Part shown: piece by piece, positions 1 to 6,120 of the stretch
Numbering within the stretch: the first letter of the stretch is position 1
How the letters are laid out: every line of letters starts with the position of its first letter
NCBI GenBank assembly: GCA_002410125.1
Contig: DHQH01000027.1
Location: forward strand, 1-23,332
Direction: 5' to 3'
DNA from: Alphaproteobacteria bacterium UBA5343
Lineage (GTDB): Bacteria > Pseudomonadota > Alphaproteobacteria > RF32 > UBA5343
DNA: 23,332 bases
The notes under the pieces: generated by a model
The model's database searches: none
The model's input: only the letters and a program-made list of their open reading frames with translations
Told to the model about the DNA's origin: nothing
Translations under genes and position numbers: made by a program

Positions 1-926
1 GCATGTCTTAAAACAAAGTCTAAGTTAGCAAGTAATCCACCGCCACCAGTTAGTACAATACCTTTGTCAACAATGTCAGCTGCTAATTCTGGAGCTGTGT
101 GTTCTAGAGCTACTTTTACAGCTTCTACGATTTGGCTGATTGGTTCTGCTAAACTTTCTGCTATTTGTTTTTCTGTAATTACTAATTCTTTTGGAACACC
201 GTTCATCAAATCACGGCCTTTAATTTCCATTGTTCTACCATCACCTTCTTGTGGAGGGCAAGCAGAACCTATTTCTTTTTTAATTCTTTCTGCTGAGCTC
301 TCACCAACAAGCAGGTTATGGTGTCTTCTGATATATGATATAATAGCATCATCCATTTTGTCACCACCAACTCTAACAGATCTAGCATAAACGATACCAC
401 CAAGAGAGAGAACAGCAACTTCTGTTGTACCACCGCCAATATCAACAACCATACTACCAGTTGGCTCTGTTACAGGAAGTCCTGCACCAATTGCAGCGGC
501 CATTGGTTCTTCAATTAACCAAACTCTTCTTGCACCAGCAGCTTCTGCTGATTCTTGGATAGCACGACGTTCAACAGCAGTGGATCCTGATGGAACACAT
601 ACGATTACTAAAGGAGATGCAAAATTTCTTCTGTTGTGAACTTTTCTGATGAAGTATTTAATCATTTCTTCTGCAACTTCAAAGTCTGCAATCACACCGT
701 CTCTAAGAGGACGGATTGCTTGAATGTTGCCAGGAGTTCTACCTAGCATTTGTTTAGCTTCGTTACCAACTGCTAAAACTTGTTTTTTACCTTTATGCTC
801 TTCAATTGCAACAACTGAAGGTTCGTTTAGTACAATACCGCGGCCTTTTACATATACTAAGGTGTTTGCAGTACCTAAGTCGATAGCCATATCTGCTGAT
901 AACCAGCCTAATAATTTTGAAAACAT
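1..926 (-). CDS. mreB: Rod shape-determining protein MreB (partial, C-terminus outside window)
   Basis: MreB is the bacterial actin homologue. It forms membrane-bound filaments under the inner membrane and guides lateral peptidoglycan synthesis. The reading frame starts at the ATG at 926 (MFSKLLGWLSADMAIDLGTA) and runs off the window edge after 308 complete codons; the family is usually about 345 residues. The phosphate-1 motif DLGTANT is at residues 16-22, and the later actin-fold phosphate motif DIGGGTTE is present. An N-terminal amphipathic stretch (FSKLLGWLS) could anchor it to the membrane, as in other Gram-negative MreB proteins. A good Shine-Dalgarno, AGAGGA, lies just upstream of the ATG. 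Downstream partners such as mreC would lie beyond position 1. No frameshift is visible. The identification is very secure. Confidence 0.97.
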   Translation of the reverse strand, partial: MFSKLLGWLSADMAIDLGTANTLVYVKGRGIVLNEPSVVAIEEHKGKKQVLAVGNEAKQMLGRTPGNIQAIRPLRDGVIADFEVAEEMIKYFIRKVHNRRNFASPLVIVCVPSGSTAVERRAIQESAEAAGARRVWLIEEPMAAAIGAGLPVTEPTGSMVVDIGGGTTEVAVLSLGGIVYARSVRVGGDKMDDAIISYIRRHHNLLVGESSAERIKKEIGSACPPQEGDGRTMEIKGRDLMNGVPKELVITEKQIAESLAEPISQIVEAVKVALEHTAPELAADIVDKGIVLTGGGGLLANLDFVLRH

Positions 927-971
927 GCATTCCTCTTTTAATTTTTAGATTAATATTATTGTTATTTCTTT

Positions 972-998
972 TTTATAATGTTACGGGTGTGTTGGCAA
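972..998 (-). promoter_or_regulatory. Possible mreB promoter
   Basis: On the minus strand TTGCCA (993-998) lies 15 bp upstream of TATAAA (972-977), in the 89-bp gap between miaA and mreB. The -35 is good but the spacing is short, so this is only a candidate sigma-70 promoter. Confidence 0.35.
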
Positions 999-1015
999 TA
1001 AAATCTTCTTATTTT

Positions 1016-1927
1016 TTATAGTTCTGTTAATATGTTTTTTATGTCAAAGTTAAAATCGTCAATGATTAGGTCTTTTTTTATCTGATGCTTGATGAAAGTT
1101 ATCTGTCTTTTGGCATATCTTCTAGTTAGGGTTTTGCCGTTTTTTATAGCTTGTTCTAAGCTACATGTTCCTTGGATATGTTCGAGTAGTGAAGGATAAC
1201 CAAGAGCCTTTAATAGAGGGCTCTCTGTTTTGACTGATTTTTTAGAGAAATTTTTGGCTTCTTTAATTGCTCCCATTTCTAGCATTATATCGAATCTTTT
1301 ATTGCATCTTTGATAAAGTTTTTCTCGCTCAGGTAAAATGGCAATAGTAGTAGTTTTGCATTTTGGAAGTTTTATGATATTTTCTTCTTGTTGCCAGTCG
1401 GTAATAGACTTTCTGGTTTGTTCAAAAACCTGCAAGGCTCGTCTTATTCTTTGTAGATCTTTGGGTGGTAATCTTTTCGCAGTTTTTGGGTCTTTTTCTT
1501 GTAAAAGCTTATAGGCGGCTTCTACCCCTTTACTTGCTATTAACTGATTGGTTTTATTTTTGATTTCTTCTGAAATATCAGGAATTGGAGATAATCCTTC
1601 GATTAAAGATTTGATATATAGTCCAGTGCCTCCAGTAATTATTGGGGTTTGATTATTTTGCCAGCAATTTTCAATTTCTTTAATTGCAAGATCTATCCAG
1701 AAAGCTACTGAACACGGTTCATTAGCATCTAGGATCTGATATAATTTATGAGAGATTGTTTCTTTGTCTTTTTCACTTGGGCAGGCAGTTATAATTGGTA
1801 GTTCTTTATAAATTTGCATGGAATCGGCATTTATGACTACACCATTTGTTTCTTTAGCGAGTTTGATTGCTAGAGATGATTTGCCAGAAGCGGTTGGGCC
1901 GATAATTATTAGTAGCTGTTTTTTCAT
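1016..1927 (-). CDS. miaA: tRNA dimethylallyltransferase MiaA
   Basis: MiaA transfers a dimethylallyl group from DMAPP to N6 of A37 in tRNAs that read codons beginning with U. This is the first step towards ms2i6A, which stabilises codon-anticodon pairing. The 303-residue protein has the P-loop GPTASGKS (residues 10-17), the NADSMQIYK segment, the GGTGLYIKSL motif, and the C-terminal TRRYAKRQITF motif that contacts tRNA. Length is normal. The ATG at 1927 is followed directly by the first beta strand of the P-loop domain, so the start is well fixed. It lies 89 bp upstream of mreB on the same strand. A perfect TATAAT -10 hexamer (minus strand, 1947-1952) lies upstream, with only a poor -35. Cytosolic enzyme; nothing looks damaged. 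Confidence 0.96.
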   Translation of the reverse strand: MKKQLLIIIGPTASGKSSLAIKLAKETNGVVINADSMQIYKELPIITACPSEKDKETISHKLYQILDANEPCSVAFWIDLAIKEIENCWQNNQTPIITGGTGLYIKSLIEGLSPIPDISEEIKNKTNQLIASKGVEAAYKLLQEKDPKTAKRLPPKDLQRIRRALQVFEQTRKSITDWQQEENIIKLPKCKTTTIAILPEREKLYQRCNKRFDIMLEMGAIKEAKNFSKKSVKTESPLLKALGYPSLLEHIQGTCSLEQAIKNGKTLTRRYAKRQITFIKHQIKKDLIIDDFNFDIKNILTEL

Positions 1928-1968
1928 TTAAATTTCCATATAAATTATTATATAACTATTAAAGATAT

Positions 1969-1997
1969 AAAAAATATTGTTAAAAGCAATGTTTTTT
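1969..1997. repeat. AT-rich inverted repeat between divergent genes
   Basis: The arms 1969-1979 and 1987-1997 pair over 11 bp with one T-G wobble around a 7-base loop. It lies between the divergently transcribed miaA and the small gene at 2064, so a terminator role is unlikely. It could be an operator or simply AT-rich chance structure. Confidence 0.35.
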
Positions 1998-1998
1998 A

Positions 1999-2027
1999 TT
2001 GTGTATTTTTAAGTAATCTAATATATA
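1999..2027 (+). promoter_or_regulatory. Candidate sigma-70 promoter for the small gene at 2064
   Basis: TTGTGT (1999-2004), a 17-bp spacer and TATATA (2022-2027) form a reasonable promoter. It would give a leader of about 30 nt before the ATG at 2064. Confidence 0.4.
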
Positions 2028-2063
2028 AGCTCTCCGTTCAATTTGGGATTAAGGTTAAATCTG

Positions 2064-2453
2064 ATGATAGGAAGAAAAAAGAAAATAATAGTGCTACCGT
2101 TTACGAGCAAGTCTAATAAAAAGATTTTAGATGTTGTGGCTAGTCTGCATAAGAAAAGTTACGGTATTATTCCTTTATATATTGCTAGTAATGATGAGTG
2201 GTTTATAGGAAAATCTTTATCCAAGAAAGTGATGAGTGATATTTCTGTGAATGCCGAGAAAAAACTTAAAAAGATTGAAAAAATTATACCTGCAAATGAT
2301 GATGCTAAAAATTATTTTATAGCAAAGGGTAATATGTTTAGAAAGCTAAAAAAAATACGCTTTGATGCTGTTATTTCGGAAAAAACAATCTTAAAATCTA
2401 AAGATAAGGCTGTTAGCGAATTTTTTAGGAATGTTGGAATTCCTTCATATTAG
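2064..2453 (+). CDS. Small uncharacterised cytosolic protein, possibly a divergent UspA-fold protein
   Basis: I do not recognise this 129-residue protein. I prefer the ATG at 2064 to an in-frame TTG at 2043, because AAGG at 2051-2054 sits at a workable distance and the TTG has no visible ribosome site. The protein is very basic (about one residue in five is lysine), with no signal peptide and no membrane segment. It opens with a hydrophobic strand (KKIIVLPF), then a helix (NKKILDVVASLHKK) and a second strand (GIIPLYIAS). A central lysine-rich helix follows, then FIAKGNMFRKLKKIRFDAVIS. That strand-helix-strand order, with a late 'G-x-x-x-x-x-L-K-K..D-x-V-I-S' stretch, resembles the universal stress protein fold. 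The nucleotide-binding glycine motif is not visible, so this is a fold-level guess. It converges on ddl with only 14 bp between them. Confidence 0.7.
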   Translation: MIGRKKKIIVLPFTSKSNKKILDVVASLHKKSYGIIPLYIASNDEWFIGKSLSKKVMSDISVNAEKKLKKIEKIIPANDDAKNYFIAKGNMFRKLKKIRFDAVISEKTILKSKDKAVSEFFRNVGIPSY

Positions 2454-2467
2454 CTTTTTGGGCATAT

Positions 2468-3367
2468 TTAATATTCAGTATAAGATGCATTTTTGATTAA
2501 GTTTTCACATAATGTAGTGAAGCTCATGCCTTTGTATTTGGCTTGTTCTGGGACAAGAGAATATTTAGTCATACCTGGGTGAGTGTTTACTTCTAAAAAT
2601 ACTAGTCCATCAGTTGGGTTGTATCTAAAGTCACTTCTTGATACATAATTAAAGCCTAGTTCTTTGTGAATTTTAAGGGCGATGTTTTTAGCTTCTGATT
2701 CAATTTCTACAGGGATTGGTGCAGGCAGAATATGTTGTGTTAAACCATCTGTGTATTTTGCGTTATAGTCATAAAATTCTTCATCAGTTTTAAGTTCAGT
2801 TACAGCTAAGGCTTCATTATCTAATACAGTTACGGTTAGTTCTTGTCCTGCTATATACTCCTCAATCATTAATTTGGTATTTAGTGTATAGTTCAGATTA
2901 TCTAACTCTTTTTGGTTTCTGATTATTTCAATACCAATTGATGAACCCTCAGATACAGGCTTTACTACGAATGGAATGTCAAAGCTAGTGTCTTTGATTT
3001 CTGATAGTTTTACTCTAATTGATTTGGGGCATTTAATGCCTAAACTGGAGACAATTTTTTTTGTTATTTCTTTATTCATGGCAATAGCAGAGGTTTCTGC
3101 TGATGAGTGAGTATATGGTATTTTTAATAAGTCAAATAGGGCAGAAATTGTGCCATTTTCTCCACTTCCGCCATGTAGAGCATTAAAAATTATATCGATT
3201 TTATTATTATCAATGGTTTTAATTAAATCTCTGGTATCTGAGTAAATATATTCAATTATATCATATTGAGAATTTTGTAGAGCTTTGGCTATGTTTTTGC
3301 CAGATAATATACTTACCTCTCTTTCAGATGATGTTCCCCCCATTAATATTAATATTTTTTTTGACAT
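2468..3367 (-). CDS. ddl: D-alanine--D-alanine ligase
   Basis: This ATP-grasp ligase joins two D-alanines for the end of the peptidoglycan stem peptide, in the cytosol. The 299-residue protein carries the N-terminal MGGTSSEREVSILSG motif, NALHGGSGENGTISALFDLL, the ATP-binding VKPVSEGSSIGI segment, the YDYNAKYTDG omega-loop region and the metal-binding EVNTHPGMT motif. All are expected for a functional enzyme of normal length. The ATG at 3367 opens directly on the first strand. In many proteobacteria ddl sits in the mur/fts cluster next to ftsQ. Here it stands alone between an unrecognised gene and a DUF3108 gene, with its own promoter upstream. It is probably transcribed as a single gene. Confidence 0.96.
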   Translation of the reverse strand: MSKKILILMGGTSSEREVSILSGKNIAKALQNSQYDIIEYIYSDTRDLIKTIDNNKIDIIFNALHGGSGENGTISALFDLLKIPYTHSSAETSAIAMNKEITKKIVSSLGIKCPKSIRVKLSEIKDTSFDIPFVVKPVSEGSSIGIEIIRNQKELDNLNYTLNTKLMIEEYIAGQELTVTVLDNEALAVTELKTDEEFYDYNAKYTDGLTQHILPAPIPVEIESEAKNIALKIHKELGFNYVSRSDFRYNPTDGLVFLEVNTHPGMTKYSLVPEQAKYKGMSFTTLCENLIKNASYTEY

Positions 3368-3403
3368 TTGAATAACCTTTATGCTTTAAACTTATTTTTA
3401 GAT

Positions 3404-3432
3404 ATTATATATAGTATCACGATATATGTTAA
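3404..3432 (-). promoter_or_regulatory. Sigma-70 promoter for ddl
   Basis: On the minus strand TTAACA (3427-3432), a 17-bp spacer and a perfect TATAAT (3404-3409) lie about 37 bp upstream of the ddl start. Spacing and hexamers are near consensus. Confidence 0.6.
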
Positions 3433-3456
3433 TTTTAGGCTAAAGAACATAGATTT

Positions 3457-4233
3457 ATGAAAAAAATATTTACATTGTTGGTTATGATGCTGCTTTTGAC
3501 TAGTTTTGATGTTGAGGCGGGAATAGTTAATCATAAATTTAAGGTTGAGATTGGCGGTATGGATAGTATGGATGTAACCGTTGATTTTGATTTGGTTAAA
3601 AATGCCTATAGATTTAAGACTTGGGTGAAAACAATAGGTGTGGTTTCTTGGGTAAACTCTATGAAAGCTAGTTATGAGAGTAGAGGAAAAATCAAAGAGG
3701 ATAAGTTTATACCTGTTACTTATTTAGAAACTAATAAGTCAGGAGATAGATATAAAACTCGTGAGTTTATTTATGAAAATGGAGTTATGGTTTCTAGGTT
3801 TAAGACTAGGAATGGTAATAAGATGTTTAATGATCTAAGAGGTAATAAGGATGCGGTTGGGGCTGCAGATTTCCAGACAGCTTATAGTTATATCTTAAAT
3901 AAATATATCACAGAAGGCAATTGTAATGGTGGTATGGCGGTTTTTAATGGTAAAATCAGATTTGATGTTAATTTTAAAGATCTGGGTGATGAAAAGTTAA
4001 AGAATAAGAAATATCCAGAGCTTTCGGGGGAGTTTAGAAAATGTCAGGTTTATATTGATGGGCATGGTCAAAAAAGTAATAATTTTTTGCTAACGCTTAG
4101 TGCGGATAGGCCAATTTATTTTTGGATGAAGAAATCGGATGATGGTAAATTACCTATAGTTTCAAAAATATATGTTGATTCAACAGGATATGGCTCGGTT
4201 GATGTGAATTTAGTAAAATATGAGATAGAGTAA
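3457..4233 (+). CDS. Secreted DUF3108-type protein
   Basis: A 258-residue exported protein of unknown function. An N-terminal signal peptide (MKKIFTLLVMMLLLTSFDVEA) probably ends at residue 21 or 22. The mature part begins with HKFKVEIGGMDSMDVTVDFD and continues with YRFKTWVKTIGVVSWVNSM. This matches the start of alphaproteobacterial DUF3108 proteins: a short beta-rich periplasmic domain in which a 'YxVxxGGxxxG' strand is followed by a 'tGlvgw' turn. No catalytic residues are obvious. The next gene starts one base after its stop codon, so the two are very likely co-transcribed. No close functional link between a periplasmic protein and a tRNA/rRNA hydroxylation enzyme is known to me. The family call is by pattern only. 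Confidence 0.72.
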   Translation: MKKIFTLLVMMLLLTSFDVEAGIVNHKFKVEIGGMDSMDVTVDFDLVKNAYRFKTWVKTIGVVSWVNSMKASYESRGKIKEDKFIPVTYLETNKSGDRYKTREFIYENGVMVSRFKTRNGNKMFNDLRGNKDAVGAADFQTAYSYILNKYITEGNCNGGMAVFNGKIRFDVNFKDLGDEKLKNKKYPELSGEFRKCQVYIDGHGQKSNNFLLTLSADRPIYFWMKKSDDGKLPIVSKIYVDSTGYGSVDVNLVKYEIE

Positions 4234-4234
4234 A

Positions 4235-5734
4235 ATGGAAAGAAAATCTGAATTATTAATGCCAGCTGGATCACTGGTGAAATTAAAGACTGCAATTTTA
4301 TATGGAGCAGATGCGGTTTATGCAGGTACTCCTGATATGAGTCTTAGGGTGCAATCGAAATTTTCGTTAGAGGATTTACAAGAAGGTATTAAATTTGTAC
4401 ATGAGCATGGTAAGAAGATTTATTTAACTCTTAATTTATTTGCTCATAACAAAGATATCGAAAAATTGCCAGTGTTTGTGGAAACTCTAAGAGACCTTAA
4501 GCCGGACGGTGTTATTATGGCAGACCCTGGAGTGTTTTCTTATGTGAAAAAACATGCTCCGGAGCTTAAATGTCATGTTTCAACTCAAGCTAATGTTTGC
4601 TCTTCTTTAACTGTTGATTATTGGAAAGAGCAAGGTGCTAGTTTGTGTGTGTTAGGTCGTGAAGTTAGCTTTGAAGAATTAAAAGAGATTAGAGAAAAAT
4701 GCCAAGATATTGAGATAGAAGTATTTACCCATGGGGCGATGTGTATGTCTTATTCTGGTAGATGTTTGTTATCTAACTTTATGGCAGAGCGAGGAGCTAA
4801 TCAGGGAAATTGTGCCCATTCTTGTAGATGGCATTATAAATTACATTTAAAGATGAAAGATGGCTCAGTAAAAGAAGTAGAGATAAATGAATATAATAAA
4901 AATGATTTTCAATTTATGTTACAAGAAGAATTTAGACCTGATGAGTTATATGAGTTAGTTGAGGATGAACATGGTTCATATATTATGAGTTCTAAAGATT
5001 TATGTCTAATGCCAAGACTTAATGATTTATTGGAAATAGGAGTTGATTCTCTGAAGGTTGAGGGTAGAAATAAATCAGAATATTATACAGCAATCACAGC
5101 AAGAGCTTATAGAAATGCGATTGATGCTTGGAAAAAAGATAAAGAAAATTGGGACTTTAGAAAATATCAAGCTGAGTTATTTACCTTGCAAAATAGAGGC
5201 TATACCTTAGGATTTTTTGAAGGTAGGCTTACCAATGTTTCGCAGAATTATGATTTTACTAGAACATTAGGTGATTGGTTATTTGCAGGCTCAATTATTG
5301 AGTGGCAAGGTGATGATATTATATTTATGAATCGTAATGAAATTAAAACAGGCGATGTATTAGAGTTTTTGTCACCAAATGATATGAAATCTATTAACAT
5401 AAAAATAGATGAAATAATTGATGCAGACAGTGATGATATGTATAGTAAAATTTCAGCAGGACTTGGTAAAAGAATAAGAATCTCCACAAAAAATATAGAT
5501 ATGAACACAAAAGATCTAAAAGAATTATTGCCTGTTTTATCAATTGCTAGAAAGCCATCATATATAAGTGGTGAGAGGCAAGAAATGTTGATGAAAAATC
5601 TCAATAGCTTTGCAGGTGAATTAGGGGTAGAATATGGTGAGATTGTGAAGACATTTAGAGATGCTGATAATGCTAGTTCTGCAGAAGTACATAGTTGTGG
5701 TGGTAATTGTAAGAGTTGTGTGTCTTGCAAATAA
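4235..5734 (+). CDS. U32 family protein, TrhP/RlhA-like Fe-S RNA hydroxylation enzyme
   Basis: A 499-residue member of the 'peptidase U32' family. Members studied in E. coli (TrhP/YegQ, RlhA/YdcP) are not peptidases but Fe-S enzymes needed for prephenate-dependent hydroxylation of tRNA U34 or 23S rRNA. The family opening is clear: LLMPAGSLVKLKTAILYGAD, then AVYAGT. The signature region FTHGAMCMSYSGRCLLSN is followed by GNCAHSCR. Cys170, Cys177, Cys193 and, by spacing, Cys197 or Cys257 are candidate cluster ligands. A C-terminal beta-barrel-like domain of the YegQ type follows (about residues 330-450). The protein ends in an unusual cysteine-rich tail, CGGNCKSCVSCK. Length (YegQ is about 453) and motifs favour TrhP, but I cannot separate the subfamilies by eye. 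The start one base after the previous stop is supported by a GAGATAGAG ribosome site. Confidence 0.88.
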   Translation: MERKSELLMPAGSLVKLKTAILYGADAVYAGTPDMSLRVQSKFSLEDLQEGIKFVHEHGKKIYLTLNLFAHNKDIEKLPVFVETLRDLKPDGVIMADPGVFSYVKKHAPELKCHVSTQANVCSSLTVDYWKEQGASLCVLGREVSFEELKEIREKCQDIEIEVFTHGAMCMSYSGRCLLSNFMAERGANQGNCAHSCRWHYKLHLKMKDGSVKEVEINEYNKNDFQFMLQEEFRPDELYELVEDEHGSYIMSSKDLCLMPRLNDLLEIGVDSLKVEGRNKSEYYTAITARAYRNAIDAWKKDKENWDFRKYQAELFTLQNRGYTLGFFEGRLTNVSQNYDFTRTLGDWLFAGSIIEWQGDDIIFMNRNEIKTGDVLEFLSPNDMKSINIKIDEIIDADSDDMYSKISAGLGKRIRISTKNIDMNTKDLKELLPVLSIARKPSYISGERQEMLMKNLNSFAGELGVEYGEIVKTFRDADNASSAEVHSCGGNCKSCVSCK

Positions 5735-5743
5735 TCTTTTCTA

Positions 5744-5870
5744 TCTTCGTCTTTTGCACGATTAATCGTAAGTTGAAATTAATAAATAAACACGATCACG
5801 TAGGTTTACTACGCGATATGCTTATTTAAATTTCAACTTACTTCTACTCGCACAAAATCCTTCAGATTAG
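5744..5870. repeat. Module A palindromic repeat, copy 1
   Basis: A 127-bp imperfect palindrome. It opens with TCTTCGTCTTTTGCACGA (5744-5761). Arms at 5768-5789 and 5822-5841 pair well. At the tip, a stem at 5795-5803 pairs with 5809-5817 around a GTTTA loop. It ends with CGCACAAAATCC plus TTCAGATTAG. Copy 2 at 11881-12002 shares the opening 18 bp, the 21-bp tip (5796-5816) and the closing segment; the middle arms differ but still pair. Confidence 0.8.
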
Positions 5871-5908
5871 AGTAGAGGTTGTAAATCCTTCAGACCCCAT
5901 CAATGGGG

Positions 5909-5944
5909 ATTCTTATTATCTGCCTTATATAATGCAATTCAATA
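5909..5944. repeat. Module E, copy 1
   Basis: This stretch begins ATTCTTATTATCTGCCTTAT and continues to CAATTCAATA. It matches 11804-11838 with only a few differences. At that second site it forms the right arm of a module B palindrome; here no partner arm or B core is present, so it may be a remnant. Confidence 0.7.
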
Positions 5945-5973
5945 CTTTCTATTAGTTTTTGAGCGGGAAGCGA

Positions 5974-6021
5974 CAAAATTTAGTTTAATGCACCTTGAGA
6001 AAAAATCCTTCAGATTGGAGT
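5974..6021. repeat. Module D, copy 1
   Basis: It opens CAAAATTTAGTTTAATGCAC, continues CTTGAGAAAAAATCC and ends TTCAGATTGGAGT. Related copies lie at 11841-11880 and 15091-15126. The end of the module (AAAATCCTTCAGATT) is shared with the end of module A. Confidence 0.7.
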
Positions 6022-6059
6022 CATGATTGAGTACTAATTAAATCATTATCTTTTTTATA

Positions 6060-6086
6060 TTGATTTTATTTTAACTTTGGTATATT
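6060..6086 (+). promoter_or_regulatory. Possible promoter for the 634-residue protein gene
   Basis: TTGATT (6060-6065) and TATATT (6081-6086) are separated by a short 15-bp spacer. The gene at 6121 follows a repeat cluster, so it must have its own promoter nearby. The hexamers are decent but the spacing is suboptimal. Confidence 0.35.
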
Positions 6087-6120
6087 TTGTCTAAAAGAGT
6101 TTTTTTGATAAGGGTTAAAT

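Larger units (their letters stand above)
5735..6120. other. 386-bp gene-free repeat cluster (R1)
   Basis: No coding sequence is supported here. In order it holds module A (5744-5870), a partial copy of the motif AAATCCTTCAGA (5883-5894), a small CCCCA/TGGGG hairpin (5895-5908), module E (5909-5944), module D (5974-6021), and a candidate promoter for the gene at 6121. The modules recur in a different order at 11710-12131 and in part after envC. Confidence 0.8.

Noticed and set aside
2043..2063. Upstream TTG start adding seven residues to the small gene at 2064
   Set aside because: No ribosome site precedes it, while the ATG at 2064 has AAGG at a usable distance.
5248..5730. 160-residue antisense reading frame inside the U32 gene
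   Set aside because: It is a mirror of the strong U32 coding frame, with no ribosome site or recognisable domain.
5744..5870. Rickettsia palindromic element (RPE) identity for module A
   Set aside because: The size and palindromic form are similar, but I cannot match its sequence to an RPE family from memory, and both copies lie outside genes.
5895..5908. CCCCA/TGGGG hairpin as a terminator of the U32 gene
   Set aside because: No T tract follows, and it lies about 160 bp past the stop.
5735..6120. CRISPR array, because short motifs recur
   Set aside because: The repeats differ in length and spacing, there are no uniform spacers, and no cas genes are nearby.
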